Positions 51,648 through 60,714 of a stretch of DNA of 64,000 nucleotides are shown here, one piece after another (position 1 is the stretch's first letter; every line of letters begins with the position of its first letter). Source of the DNA: Sphingomonas azotifigens NBRC 15497 (GTDB lineage Bacteria > Pseudomonadota > Alphaproteobacteria > Sphingomonadales > Sphingomonadaceae); NCBI RefSeq assembly GCF_002091475.1, contig NZ_BCTR01000022.1, forward strand, positions 1-64,000, given 5' to 3'. Under the pieces are notes generated by a model. It searched no databases. It saw only the letters and a program-made list of their open reading frames with translations, and was not told the DNA's origin. A program made the translations under genes and the position numbers.

Positions 51648-53675
51648 ATGCGTATCGCGCGTCTCGCAGCCCTGCTGCTCGGCACTTCCCTGCTCGCCTC
51701 CCCTGCCCTCGCCCAGACTACTGCCCAAGCGAAGTACGGCCCTTGGGGCGTCGATCTCACGACCATGGATCGCAGCGTGAAGCCGGGCGACGACTTTTAC
51801 GGCTATGCGCTGGGCAGCTGGCTCCGCGACGCGCCGATCCCGGCCGACAAGGCACGCATCGGCTATAATTACGACCTGCCCGACGAGACCGAAGTCGAGA
51901 TCCGCAAGCTGATCGAGGATGCGGGCCCGGCGCCCAGCGATCCGGTGCTGCGCCAGGTCGCGACCTTCTACCACGCGTTCATGGACCAGGCCGGCATCGA
52001 GGCGCGCGGCACGGCGCCGCTGAAGCCCTATCTCGCCCGCATCGACGCGGTGCAGGACCGCCGCGGGCTTGAACTGCTGATGGCCGACCATGGCTATGCC
52101 AGCCCGATCGGCATCGGCATTTCGGCCGACGAGAAGGATCCGACCCGCTACACCGTGATGGCGGGCCAAGCGGGCCTGGGCCTGCCGACCCGCGATTATT
52201 ATCTGCTGCCCGGCGAGAAGTACGAGACGATCCGCAAGGCCTATCGCGCCTATATCGTGAAGATCCAGCAGCTTGCCGGCATCCCCGATGCCGAGGCCAA
52301 GGCCGATGCGATCCTCACGCTCGAGACCAGCCTCGCCAAGGACCAGTGGACGCCCGAGGCGCGGCGCGACCCGCAAAAGACCTACAATCCGATGAACCGG
52401 GCCCAGCTCGCCAAGCTGGCCCCCGAGTTCGACTGGGATGCGGTGCTCGCCCATCAGGGCCTCGCCAAGATGCCGATCGTCGTCGTGCGCGAGACCACCG
52501 CCGTCACTGCCGCCGCCAAGCGGCTTGGCGACGTGCCGCTCGCAACCTGGAAGGACTGGCTGCGCTTCCGCTTCGTCAGCGACCATGCCGCCTTCCTGCC
52601 CAAGGCGTTCGACGCCGCACAGTTCGATTTCTACAGCCACACCCTGCGCGACGTGCAGGCGCAGTCGGAGCGCTGGAAGCGCGGCGTTCGCGTCGTGAAC
52701 GGCGCGCTGGGCGAAGCGATCGGCAAGATCTACGCCGAGCGCCACTGGGGCCCGGCGGCCGAGGCGCTGTCCAAGGAACTGGTCGAGGATCTCCGCGCCG
52801 CCTATGCCGACAAGATCAAGGGCGCGACCTGGATGGACGAACCCACCCGCAAGGAAGCCCTCGCCAAGCTCGCCGCCTTCGATCCGCGCATCGGCCATCC
52901 GGACAAGTATATCGACTATGCCTCGATGCCGGTCAGCGCCACCGATCCGCTCGCCAACGATCTCGCCTCGGACGACTTCGAGTGGAAGCTGCAGCTGTCG
53001 CGGCTCGGCAAGCCGGTCGATCGCACGCTGTGGGAAATGACCCCGCAGACCGTGAACGCCTATTACGATCCGGTGATGAACCAGGTGACCTTCCCGGCCG
53101 CCCAGCTCCAGCCGCCCTTCTTCGATCCCGCCGCCGATCCGGCGGTGAACTATGGCGAGACCGGTGCGACGATCGGCCACGAAATGGGCCATGGCTTCGA
53201 CGACGAGGGGCGCCAGTTCGACGCCAGCGGCAAGCTGCGCGACTGGTGGACCCCACAGGCCGCCGAACGCTACACCGCCCATGCCCAGGCACTGGTCAAG
53301 CAGTTCGACGCGTATGAGCCGATCCCCGGCGTCCACATCAAGGGCCAGCTGACCCTCGGCGAGAACCTTGCCGATCTGGGCGGCCTGGAAGTCGCCTATG
53401 CCGCCTATCGCCGCTATGTCGCCCGGCACGGCGAGCCCAAGGTGCTCGATGGCCTCACCGGGGACCAGCGCTTCTTCCTCGCTTACGCCGCGAGCTGGCA
53501 GGGCAAGGGCCGCGAGGGCGCGGTGCGGGCGCAGCTGCTCTCCGATCCGCACAGCCCGGACAAGTATCGCGTCAACGGCATCGTCCGGAACATGGATGCC
53601 TGGTATGCCGCGTTCGGGGTAAAGCCGGGCGACGCGCTGTATCTCGCGCCCGAAGCGCGGGTGCACGTCTGGTAA
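51648..53675 (+). CDS. M13-family (neprilysin-like) metallopeptidase
   Basis: A 675-residue secreted endopeptidase. Signal peptide MRIARLAALLLGTSLLASPALA. The catalytic domain has IGHEMGHGFDDEGRQFD (HExxH), ENLADLGGLEVAYAAYRRY (third zinc ligand and ENxAD block) and RVNGIVRNMDAWYAAFGVKPGD with VHVW at the C-terminus. ATG 51648 is chosen for the signal peptide; the frame upstream is non-homologous. Single gene, probably periplasmic. Confidence 0.95.
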   Translation: MRIARLAALLLGTSLLASPALAQTTAQAKYGPWGVDLTTMDRSVKPGDDFYGYALGSWLRDAPIPADKARIGYNYDLPDETEVEIRKLIEDAGPAPSDPVLRQVATFYHAFMDQAGIEARGTAPLKPYLARIDAVQDRRGLELLMADHGYASPIGIGISADEKDPTRYTVMAGQAGLGLPTRDYYLLPGEKYETIRKAYRAYIVKIQQLAGIPDAEAKADAILTLETSLAKDQWTPEARRDPQKTYNPMNRAQLAKLAPEFDWDAVLAHQGLAKMPIVVVRETTAVTAAAKRLGDVPLATWKDWLRFRFVSDHAAFLPKAFDAAQFDFYSHTLRDVQAQSERWKRGVRVVNGALGEAIGKIYAERHWGPAAEALSKELVEDLRAAYADKIKGATWMDEPTRKEALAKLAAFDPRIGHPDKYIDYASMPVSATDPLANDLASDDFEWKLQLSRLGKPVDRTLWEMTPQTVNAYYDPVMNQVTFPAAQLQPPFFDPAADPAVNYGETGATIGHEMGHGFDDEGRQFDASGKLRDWWTPQAAERYTAHAQALVKQFDAYEPIPGVHIKGQLTLGENLADLGGLEVAYAAYRRYVARHGEPKVLDGLTGDQRFFLAYAASWQGKGREGAVRAQLLSDPHSPDKYRVNGIVRNMDAWYAAFGVKPGDALYLAPEARVHVW

Positions 53676-53711
53676 GCACAGGCAGGGGGCCGCGCGCCCC
53701 CTGCAGCCACC

Positions 53712-54332
53712 TCACGGCGCATGATAGGCGTAGACCGCGGCGGGTCTGGCCGTCCCGGTTTCCGCCACCGCGTCCTGCGCAAGCAGGGTTAGCCGCGCGA
53801 CCGGCAGCGGCGCCCGCCCTGGGTCCCCGACGAGCACCGTCACCCCGGCCGCCACGCAGCGATCGAGAAAGGCCGTCACGCGGGCGGCCACGTCCGGCGC
53901 ATAGAAGACGTCGCCGACCAGCACCAGATCGACCGGCGGCACGTCCCCGCCGGTACAGTCACCCTCGATCGCGGCGACGTGCACGTCGTTCAGCGCCGCA
54001 TTGAGTGCGATCGCCACCTGCGCATGCGGGTCGATCTCCGAGGCAACCACGCGTGTCGCCCCGGCGCGCGCGGCGGCGATCCCAACCAGGCCGGAGCCGG
54101 CCCCGAGATCGAAGACTCGGCGTCCGGCCACCTGCTCCGGATGCGCCAGCAGATAGCGCGCGAGCACCAGCCCGCCTGCCCACCAATAAGCCCAATAGGG
54201 CGCCGCGTCGCCAAGCCGCCCCACCCCGCTCGCCGGCCCCGCCTTGTGCAGCCGAAGCGACGGGATGCCGGGAACCGGCGTCACCGGCAGGTGCGCGCGG
54301 ATGAAGTCGGCGCGCGCGGCCGGATCGGTCAC
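53712..54332 (-). CDS. SAM-dependent methyltransferase, ETFB/PrmA-like
   Basis: A 206-residue class I methyltransferase. Motif I VFDLGAGSGLVGIAAARAG, motif II region VVASEIDPHAQVAIALN and the substrate block LVLVGDVFYAPDVAARV match the ETFB-KMT / nicotinamide N-methyltransferase-like group. GTG 54332 overlaps the stop of the S24 gene (GTGA), coupling the two. Target unknown. Confidence 0.85.
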   Translation of the reverse strand: MTDPAARADFIRAHLPVTPVPGIPSLRLHKAGPASGVGRLGDAAPYWAYWWAGGLVLARYLLAHPEQVAGRRVFDLGAGSGLVGIAAARAGATRVVASEIDPHAQVAIALNAALNDVHVAAIEGDCTGGDVPPVDLVLVGDVFYAPDVAARVTAFLDRCVAAGVTVLVGDPGRAPLPVARLTLLAQDAVAETGTARPAAVYAYHAP

Positions 54333-54946
54333 AGCGCACGGCCCAGCCACGCCACCCGCCCGATCAGCTGGAAGCTGCCCGACCGCACGTGCCGCACCGG
54401 ATGCTGGGGATTGTCGCTCACCATCTCGACGCCGCCGATCGCTGCTCGCAGCCGCTTTACCAGCAGTTCGCCCTCCACGCGCACGACAAAAATGCCGCGC
54501 GGATCGATTCGGCAGCGATCGCGGTCCACCAGGATCTCGTCGCCGTCATTGAGGGTCGGTGCCATCGAATCGCCTGCCACGCGCACCATCGACGCCGCTT
54601 CGGGCCGGACACCCAGCTGCCGCAGCAGCGCAGGCGGAAAGGCGAAGGGCAGCTGCAGCGTCTCCTCCTCGGCCCAGCCGCCCGGCCCCGCCGATGCCGC
54701 CAGATCGATTCGCGGCACGGGCACGAGGTCGCCCCGCGCCCGCCCGCCCAGCACCGTCTCGTCTACGCCCAGATATTCGGCCAGCCGCGCGCGATCGCGC
54801 TCGGGCAATTCACGCGGCGACCCGCGCATCAGATATTGCTGGAGATAGGCAGGGTTGCGCCCGAGCACGCGCGATAGCGTCGCCAGCCGCAGCCCGCGCT
54901 GCGCCACAAGCTTGGCGAAATTCGCCCTGTGCACATCGGCTTCCAT
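54329..54946 (-). CDS. XRE-S24 repressor (LexA/CI-like)
   Basis: A 205-residue two-domain regulator: an N-terminal HTH (RLATLSRVLGRNPAYLQQYLMRG) and a C-terminal S24 peptidase domain with Ser in VAGDSMAPTL and Lys in ELLVKRLRA. The sequence is closer to CI-like S24 regulators than to LexA. It probably cleaves itself upon DNA damage and controls nearby or scattered genes. It lies divergent from the small gene at 55036, with a 90-bp intergenic region likely to hold its operators. AGAGGGT precedes ATG 54946. Confidence 0.9.
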   Translation of the reverse strand: MEADVHRANFAKLVAQRGLRLATLSRVLGRNPAYLQQYLMRGSPRELPERDRARLAEYLGVDETVLGGRARGDLVPVPRIDLAASAGPGGWAEEETLQLPFAFPPALLRQLGVRPEAASMVRVAGDSMAPTLNDGDEILVDRDRCRIDPRGIFVVRVEGELLVKRLRAAIGGVEMVSDNPQHPVRHVRSGSFQLIGRVAWLGRAL

Positions 54947-55035
54947 ACCCTCTTTCCTACACTTAGGATTTTTCCTACGCAAGACCAAGATGAGAACATA
55001 TCGTGATCATCCGAGTCGGAAGGAGGAGGACATGG

Positions 55036-55266
55036 ATGTCCTTGCAGGTGGAAATCGAGGCGTTCCTGGTGCGGACGCGGATGCCGGCGACGCGGTTCGG
55101 TCGCCTGGCGGCGGGGGATCCGCGACTGGTCAGCGATCTGCGGCAGGGGCGCGTGCCGGGGCCGGTACTGGCAGCCCGGCTGCGCGCCTTCCTCGCCGCC
55201 CCGCCGGCCTGGAAGCCCGGGCGGCGCGGCGGCGCGATGTCGGGACGAAGCTCGAAAATGCGCTGA
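55036..55266 (+). CDS. Small HTH-like protein beside the S24 regulator
   Basis: A 76-residue basic protein: EIEAFLVRTRMPATRFGRLAAGDPRLVSDLRQGRVPG reads as a helix-turn-helix, with residues AATRFGRLA-type spacing as in small phage-like DNA-binding proteins. AGGAGGAGG precedes the start. The stop overlaps the next gene by one base (TGATG). It is divergent from the S24 gene, so the pair resembles a control switch. Confidence 0.7.
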   Translation: MSLQVEIEAFLVRTRMPATRFGRLAAGDPRLVSDLRQGRVPGPVLAARLRAFLAAPPAWKPGRRGGAMSGRSSKMR

Positions 55267-55535
55267 TGGCGTCGGCGGCTGCACAGGGGTGCACATTGGC
55301 GGTGTCGGAGGGAGCTTGGGAACCCTGGGCCAGCGTCAGCTTCACCGGCGCACGGCACCGCATCGCGCTGGAGATGGCGGCGACCGATGCAGCCTATGCT
55401 TGGCTCGCCGCGCTGCCGGAACTGGACCTGCCGCTGCGAGGGCATCTGGTCGCCGATCTGCACGTCGCGAGCCGGGACGTGGAACGCGGGCGGTTACACG
55501 TCTTGCTGGAGGCGCTCACCGTCGAGGAATGCTGA
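55266..55535 (+). CDS. Small protein of unknown function
   Basis: An 89-residue acidic protein starting in the TGATG overlap with the HTH-like gene, so coupled to it. Sequence pattern: RHRIALEMAATDAAYAWLAALPELDLPLRGHLVADLHVASRD. I do not recognise a family. Its size and coupling suggest it works with the preceding protein. Confidence 0.65.
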   Translation: MASAAAQGCTLAVSEGAWEPWASVSFTGARHRIALEMAATDAAYAWLAALPELDLPLRGHLVADLHVASRDVERGRLHVLLEALTVEEC

Positions 55536-55548
55536 TCCCGCCCGGCCT

Positions 55549-56277
55549 TCAGCCTTGGCGCGCCAGGTTCCGCAGCGTCGCGAGCGCGTCGTCCAAGTCG
55601 CGCTCGGGCCGCGCCCGCCCTCGCGCCTGCGCAACCTGGTTGCGGCGGACCACCCCGCGTTCGAGGCGTTCGAGCAGCGCGTGCACGGTGGCGTCAGTCT
55701 CGGGCCGGACCAGGCGGTCGGCGGCGTCGCGGCCCACTGATCCACGCGAGCCCGCATTGGCCGCCTGGCCGCGGCGCGGCGGCACGGGCGGCGGGAGCGG
55801 CACCGCCGGGATGGCCTGCGGATCGAAGGCGGCGAGCGGCTGGTCGAGATCCGCCGGCAGCGCGCGTTCGGCCGTCGGTACGTCCTCCGGCGCCGCCCGC
55901 ATCGCGGGCGCGTCCCGGGGCGGCAGATCCGGCGCCGGGGCCGCGCGCAGCGGCGGGCACGGGCCCAGATCGGGATGCGCATCGGCCCGACGGATGATCG
56001 GCATCGGCAAGGGCTCGAGGCTCGCGGGGATCGGCAATGGCGCGCGCGGCCGCGTCACCCGCACCAGCATCGCCCCGGCGAGCGCGCCGATGGCACCGGT
56101 CGCCATCACCAGCAGCGGCCGGGACATCCAGCCGGCATCCGGGGCGGCGGGCAACAGCGCGCTCACACCGCCGTCCAGAAGAAGGTGACCAAAGGCGACC
56201 GCCGGGAAGGCAGCGGCAACAAAAGCCGAGGCGCCACCGAAGGTTACGGCGGCAAGGGGTACGAGCGGCAGCTTCAT
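55549..56277 (-). CDS. Membrane protein with Pro/Ala-rich cytoplasmic tail
   Basis: A 242-residue protein with two N-terminal membrane helices (LAAVTFGGASAFVAAAFPAV and LLVMATGAIGALAGAMLV), a long Pro/Ala/Arg-rich linker and a C-terminal helical segment (DATVHALLERLERGVVRR). No family is recognised. ATG 56277 is preferred over 56304. It lies 13 bp from the convergent small gene and upstream, on the same strand, of nothing obvious. Confidence 0.75.
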   Translation of the reverse strand: MKLPLVPLAAVTFGGASAFVAAAFPAVAFGHLLLDGGVSALLPAAPDAGWMSRPLLVMATGAIGALAGAMLVRVTRPRAPLPIPASLEPLPMPIIRRADAHPDLGPCPPLRAAPAPDLPPRDAPAMRAAPEDVPTAERALPADLDQPLAAFDPQAIPAVPLPPPVPPRRGQAANAGSRGSVGRDAADRLVRPETDATVHALLERLERGVVRRNQVAQARGRARPERDLDDALATLRNLARQG

Positions 56278-56311
56278 GCGTTCACCCGATACGTGTGCGA
56301 CCACGTGGTTC

Positions 56312-57514
56312 TCATGCCATCTTTATGGCAAGGTTTTCATACAAACCGTCATACACTGCAATGTTTACAGACCAGTTGCGCTCGGCCTCGATATACGCGC
56401 GGGCCCTGTTTCGGCGCACATCCCATTGATCGCGTACATGAAAAATATTTTCAAGTGCGTTAGCGAGCGCAAGCGGGTCATCTGCTGGAAACAAAGTGCC
56501 GGTGATGCCGTCCGAAATCAGCTCGCGATGGCCGCCGACATCCGATGCGGCAACCAGTCGCCGCTGCGCCATCGCCTCGAGCGGCTTCAGCGGCGTCACC
56601 AGTTCGGTCAGCCGCATCCGCTTGCGCGGATAGACCAGCACGTCGATCAGGCTGTAATAGCGCTCGACCACGTCGTGCGGCACCCGGCCCAGAAAGTGGA
56701 TGCGCTCGGCCGCGGGCGAGGCCGCCGCCTGCGCCCGGAGCGCCGCCTCGGCAGGCCCGCCGCCGACGAGCAGCAGGTGCATCGCCGGCCGCGCCGCGAC
56801 CAGCGCGGGCATGGCGGCGATCAGCACGTCCAGCCCCTCATAGTCGTAGAAGCTGCCGATGAAGCCGATGATCTCGGCGCCCTGCAGCCCATGCTCGGCC
56901 GCCAGCGCGGTGTCGTAGGGCAAAGGCTCGCCGAACAGCGTCATGTCGACGCCGTTGGGCGAGATCGCGATCTTCGCAGGATCGATGCCGCGCGCGAGCA
57001 GATCGTCGCGCAGGCCTTGGCAGATCACCGCCACGGCATCGGCGCGACGCACAGCATGCGTCTCCAGCGCCTTGGTCACCCGGTAGCGCAGGCTGTTCTC
57101 GCGCCCCGTGCCGTTGCCGACCGCGGCATCTTCCCAGAAGGCGCGGATCTCGTACAGTAGCGGCACGCCGGTCCAGCGCCGCACCCGCAGCCCGGCCAGC
57201 GCGCAGAGCACCGGCGAATGGGCATGAAGCACGTCCGGCTGGAAGTGCTTCACCACCTGGTGAATACGCCGGGCGAACGCATCGATCTCGCGCCACTCGC
57301 TGATCCCCGGCAGCGCAGGCTTTGTCGGTCGCGTGCGGAAGAAGCGGAGGCCGTCGATCTCCTCCTCTGCGGCCGGTGCCGGGCCGTGGCGCGGGCCGGT
57401 GACCGCCGCCACCTCCCAGCCGCGCGCCCGCTCGGCCTTGAGGATCGCGCGGGTGCGGAATGCATAGCCGCTGTGGAGCGGCAGGCCGTGATCCAGGAGG
57501 TGCAGGACTCGCAT
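56312..57514 (-). CDS. Glycosyltransferase, exosortase-A-system-associated
   Basis: A 400-residue GT4-type (GT-B) glycosyltransferase: MRVLHLLDHGLPLHSGYAFR, HAHSPVLCALAG, LLYEIRAFWEDAAVG, and EAMAQRRLVAASDVGGHRELI. The N-terminal LLDHxLPxHSGY and EIRxFWEDAA patterns are those of the TIGR04063-type enzymes linked to exosortase A loci. It adds sugars to an exopolysaccharide precursor. It is divergent from the ligase genes; exosortase A (xrtA) itself is outside the window. Confidence 0.88.
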   Translation of the reverse strand: MRVLHLLDHGLPLHSGYAFRTRAILKAERARGWEVAAVTGPRHGPAPAAEEEIDGLRFFRTRPTKPALPGISEWREIDAFARRIHQVVKHFQPDVLHAHSPVLCALAGLRVRRWTGVPLLYEIRAFWEDAAVGNGTGRENSLRYRVTKALETHAVRRADAVAVICQGLRDDLLARGIDPAKIAISPNGVDMTLFGEPLPYDTALAAEHGLQGAEIIGFIGSFYDYEGLDVLIAAMPALVAARPAMHLLLVGGGPAEAALRAQAAASPAAERIHFLGRVPHDVVERYYSLIDVLVYPRKRMRLTELVTPLKPLEAMAQRRLVAASDVGGHRELISDGITGTLFPADDPLALANALENIFHVRDQWDVRRNRARAYIEAERNWSVNIAVYDGLYENLAIKMA

Positions 57515-57572
57515 GCCCGCCTGCATGCCACGGCGCGCTTAACGGCACGTCAACTGCACCTGGGCTAGAGCG

Positions 57573-57749
57573 ATGGCGGAAGGAAAAGCCCGCCCGATGA
57601 TCGACAATCTTTCGCTCGCGCTCACCCATGGGCTGATGCTGCTGGCGGCTTTCCTGCTGGTCCGCCGACCGGATCTCGATCGCGAGGATGGCGCCCCCGG
57701 CGAGGCAAAGAAAAAGCCGCGCGGCCGCTGGGGCAAGCGCGGTGCGTGA
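57573..57749 (+). CDS. Small membrane protein upstream of the O-glycosylation ligase
   Basis: A 58-residue frame (ATG 57573; alternative ATG 57597) with one hydrophobic helix (LALTHGLMLLAAFLLV) and a basic tail (KKKPRGRWGKRG). Its stop overlaps the ligase GTG region by 8 bp, implying coupling. No family is recognised; a small accessory protein of the exopolysaccharide system is plausible. Confidence 0.5.
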   Translation: MAEGKARPMIDNLSLALTHGLMLLAAFLLVRRPDLDREDGAPGEAKKKPRGRWGKRGA

Positions 57750-59091
57750 CTATGTCTTCGTCCTGTTTCTCGCGGCGTTCTTCGGCACCGGCTTTCGCAA
57801 GCCGTTCCTGTTCGTGCTGGTCTATGCCTATATCGACATCGTCGCTCCCCAGCGGCTGACCTATCTGCTGCTCAATGCGCTGCCGATCTCGGCGATGGCG
57901 GCGGCGCTGGCGCTGGGCGGATTCCTGCTGTTCGACGACAAGCGCGATGTGCGGGTGGCGCCGCGCCAGCTCATGATCGTGACGCTGATCGGCTATTGCT
58001 GGTTCACGACGCTGCACGCCGACTTTCCGGTGGAAGCCAAGGACAAATGGGACTGGGTGTGGAAGGCGCTGGCCTTCGCCGCCTTCCTGCCGCTTACCCT
58101 GCGCACCCGGCTGCGGATCGAGGCGCTGCTGCTGTTCATGATCCTCTCAGCCAGCTCGATCATCATCGTCGGCGCGATCAAGACCATCCTTTCGGGCGGC
58201 GGCTATGGCGAGCTCAACCTGATGGTCTCGAACAATTCGGGGCTGTACGAGGGCAGCACCATCTCCACCGTCGCGATCGCGATCCTGCCGCTGATCCTGT
58301 GGTTCACCCGCCACGGCACGATCTTCGCGCCCGACTGGCGGATGAAGGCCTTTGCCTATGCGCTGTGCTTCGCCTGCCTGCTGATCCCGATCGGCACCTC
58401 GACGCGCACCGGGCTGCTCTGCATCGGCCTGGTGGCGGTGCTGATGCTGCGCGATTCGCAGAAGAAGCTGCATTATCTCGGCGTCGTCGCGGCGATGGCG
58501 CTGGTCGCCCTGCCCTTCCTGCCCGCCGCCTTCACCGAGCGGATGGGGACGATCAAGACCTACAAGGGCGATGCCTCCGCCTCGACCCGCCTCGCCGTAT
58601 GGCAATGGACGATGGACTATGCGCGCGAGCATCCGCTGGGCGGCGGCTTCGAGGCCTATCGCCAGAACCAGATCCGCTACGAGAAGGTGGCGGTGGAGGA
58701 CCAGGGCGGCGTCGCGGTGGTCGACCGCTCGCTGGAGGTGGACAAGGCACGCGCCTATCACAGCGCTTATTTCGAGATGTTCGGCGAACAGGGCTATCCC
58801 GGCCTCGCGCTGTGGCTGGCGATCAACCTCGCCGGCCTGTTCCGGATGGAGGTGCTGCGCCGCCGCTATGCCCGCGCCGAGGGCGACCAGGCCTGGATCG
58901 CCCCGCTCGCCGCCGCGCTGCAGAACGGCCATATCGTCTATCTGCTCGGCGCAGCGTTCGTGGCGATCGCCTTCCAGCCGTTCGTCTACATGCTGATCGG
59001 CGCGCAGATCGGGCTGGACACCTATTGCGCCCGCAAACGCGCCGCGGCGGACTGGCGGCCGCTGCGCAAGGCGCGCGCCGCCACCGCATGA
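57742..59091 (+). CDS. Putative O-glycosylation ligase, exosortase-A-associated
   Basis: A 449-residue membrane protein with about ten helices of the Wzy/O-antigen-ligase type. Conserved parts: FFGTGFRKPFLFVLVYAYID near the N-terminus, the large periplasmic loop with HPLGGGFEAYRQNQIR, and KARAYHSAYFEMFGEQGYPGL. This is the TIGR03097-type protein that occurs with exosortase A. GTG 57742 is used. The acyltransferase starts within its stop codon (ATGA). Confidence 0.9.
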   Translation: MRDYVFVLFLAAFFGTGFRKPFLFVLVYAYIDIVAPQRLTYLLLNALPISAMAAALALGGFLLFDDKRDVRVAPRQLMIVTLIGYCWFTTLHADFPVEAKDKWDWVWKALAFAAFLPLTLRTRLRIEALLLFMILSASSIIIVGAIKTILSGGGYGELNLMVSNNSGLYEGSTISTVAIAILPLILWFTRHGTIFAPDWRMKAFAYALCFACLLIPIGTSTRTGLLCIGLVAVLMLRDSQKKLHYLGVVAAMALVALPFLPAAFTERMGTIKTYKGDASASTRLAVWQWTMDYAREHPLGGGFEAYRQNQIRYEKVAVEDQGGVAVVDRSLEVDKARAYHSAYFEMFGEQGYPGLALWLAINLAGLFRMEVLRRRYARAEGDQAWIAPLAAALQNGHIVYLLGAAFVAIAFQPFVYMLIGAQIGLDTYCARKRAAADWRPLRKARAATA

Positions 59092-60176
59092 GCGACCGGA
59101 CCGAACTGCGCGCGCTCACCTCGGCGCGCGGGATCGCCGCATGGTGGGTGGTGCTCTTCCATCTGCGCGGTGCGCTCGCGGCGCTCCCCGCTATGGCCGA
59201 GACAGTCCTCGCAAAGGGCTATCTCGCGGTCGACTTCTTCTTCCTGCTGTCCGGCTTCGTGCTGGCGCTCAGCCATGGCGAGCGATTGCGTGCCGGTGGA
59301 CCGGCGGCGGTGCCCGATTTCCTGCGCAGGCGGGTGGCACGGATCTGGCCGCTGCACGCGACGATGCTCGGCTTCGCGGTGCTGCTGCTGCTGATCCTAA
59401 CCGCCAGCGGGCGTCCGGCGCCCGAATTCCCCCTGCCCGAGCTGCCGGCGCATCTGTTGCTCGTCCAGGCCTGGGGCTTCGCCGATCCGCTGCGGTGGAA
59501 CGATCCCGCCTGGTCGATCTCGTGCGAGCTGGCGGCATACCTCCTGTTCCCACTCTGGGTGATGGCCATCGACTGGCGCCGCATGACGACACCCGTCCTT
59601 ATCGGCGCGATCGCGCTGCTGCTGCTGGGGTTGGGCGCGGCCTTCGCGCTACGCGGTGCCGACACGCTGGGGCGGGACATTCCGCATCTCGGCGTCGTCC
59701 GCTGCCTGTTGGAGTTCGCGACCGGCACGCTGCTCCACGCCCTTTGGCAGCGCTGGCGCGAAGGCCGCGCCGTCCTCGCCAGCTTCGGCACCGCGGCGCT
59801 GTTTGGAATGGCCTGGCGTCTGGGCGTACCGGAAACGCTGACTGTTCCCGCAGCCCTCGCCGCGCTGCTGTTGGCACTGGCGCTAACGGCAGGGCGTCCG
59901 GGCAATCCGCTCGAAGGCGCGCTGCTCCACCGCCTCGGCGAGATCAGCTACGCCACCTATCTCAGCCACTTCCTGCTGTGGTTCGTCTTCAAGCTCGCCT
60001 TCGTCCGCACCGCGACCATCGGCTGGCCGCTCGCAGCGTGTTACCTGCTGCTGGTACTAGCCGCATCGGTGGCGCTCCGCCGCTGGGTGGAGCGCCCCGC
60101 GCAGCGCTGGATCAACCGCCTTGGGCTCAGGCGGGCGCCGTCACCTCTTCCAGCGCCGCGATTACCGCGCGGTTGA
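59088..60176 (+). CDS. Acyltransferase-3 family protein
   Basis: A 362-residue, ten-helix membrane acyltransferase that probably O-acetylates a surface polysaccharide. Family features: LTSARGIAAWWVVLFHLR (catalytic His), DFFFLLSGFVLALSHGE, FLRRRVARIWPLH and SYATYLSHFLLWF. It is coupled to the ligase by ATGA. Its last 50 bp are convergent with, and overlap, the PfpI-family gene. Confidence 0.92.
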   Translation: MSDRTELRALTSARGIAAWWVVLFHLRGALAALPAMAETVLAKGYLAVDFFFLLSGFVLALSHGERLRAGGPAAVPDFLRRRVARIWPLHATMLGFAVLLLLILTASGRPAPEFPLPELPAHLLLVQAWGFADPLRWNDPAWSISCELAAYLLFPLWVMAIDWRRMTTPVLIGAIALLLLGLGAAFALRGADTLGRDIPHLGVVRCLLEFATGTLLHALWQRWREGRAVLASFGTAALFGMAWRLGVPETLTVPAALAALLLALALTAGRPGNPLEGALLHRLGEISYATYLSHFLLWFVFKLAFVRTATIGWPLAACYLLLVLAASVALRRWVERPAQRWINRLGLRRAPSPLPAPRLPRG

Positions 60177-60678
60177 ACGCGGGGATGTCGTCCGGCTTGC
60201 GGCTGGTAATCAGGTTGCCGTCGGTCACCACTTCCTCGTCGACCACATCGGCACCGGCATTGGCGAGATCGGTGCGGATCGAGGGCCAGCTGGTCAGCCG
60301 TCGGCCGGCGACCACATCCGCCTCGGCGAGCAGCCACGGCGCATGGCAGATCGCGGCGACCAGCCGCTGCGAATCGATGAAGCTGCGGGCGATCTCGACC
60401 GCCTTGGGCTCCATCCGCAGCTTGTCCGGATTGCCGACGCCGCCCGGCAGCACCAGCGCATCGAACTGATCGAGCTCGACCTGGTCGAGCGTCGTGTCCG
60501 GCGTGATGCTCTTGCCCTTCTCGCCGCCGCTTTCGCCGGTGATCGGATCGGTCTTGATCGAGGCGAGCGTCACCTGCGCGCCGGCGTCGAGCAGCGCCTG
60601 GCGCGGTTCGAACAGCTCCGATTCCTCGAAGCCGTCGGTCGCGAGCATCAGCACGCGCGCATTCTGCAGATTGGCCAT
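60127..60678 (-). CDS. PfpI/DJ-1-family protein, stress-regulated
   Basis: A 183-residue protein with Glu in GFEESELFEP and the nucleophile Cys in AAICHAPWLL, the E-C-H pattern of the PfpI group. Members act as deglycases or chaperones or have unknown functions. An EcfG-type promoter lies 37 bp upstream, consistent with a role in the general stress response. It overlaps the end of the acyltransferase gene on the opposite strand. Confidence 0.93.
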   Translation of the reverse strand: MANLQNARVLMLATDGFEESELFEPRQALLDAGAQVTLASIKTDPITGESGGEKGKSITPDTTLDQVELDQFDALVLPGGVGNPDKLRMEPKAVEIARSFIDSQRLVAAICHAPWLLAEADVVAGRRLTSWPSIRTDLANAGADVVDEEVVTDGNLITSRKPDDIPAFNRAVIAALEEVTAPA

Positions 60679-60714
60679 GGGGCATCCTTTCCCGTGTTCG
60701 GATTATGCCGGGCC

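Noticed and set aside
51618..53666. A 682-codon minus-strand frame
   Set aside because: Antisense to the M13 peptidase, which has a signal peptide and HExxH motif.
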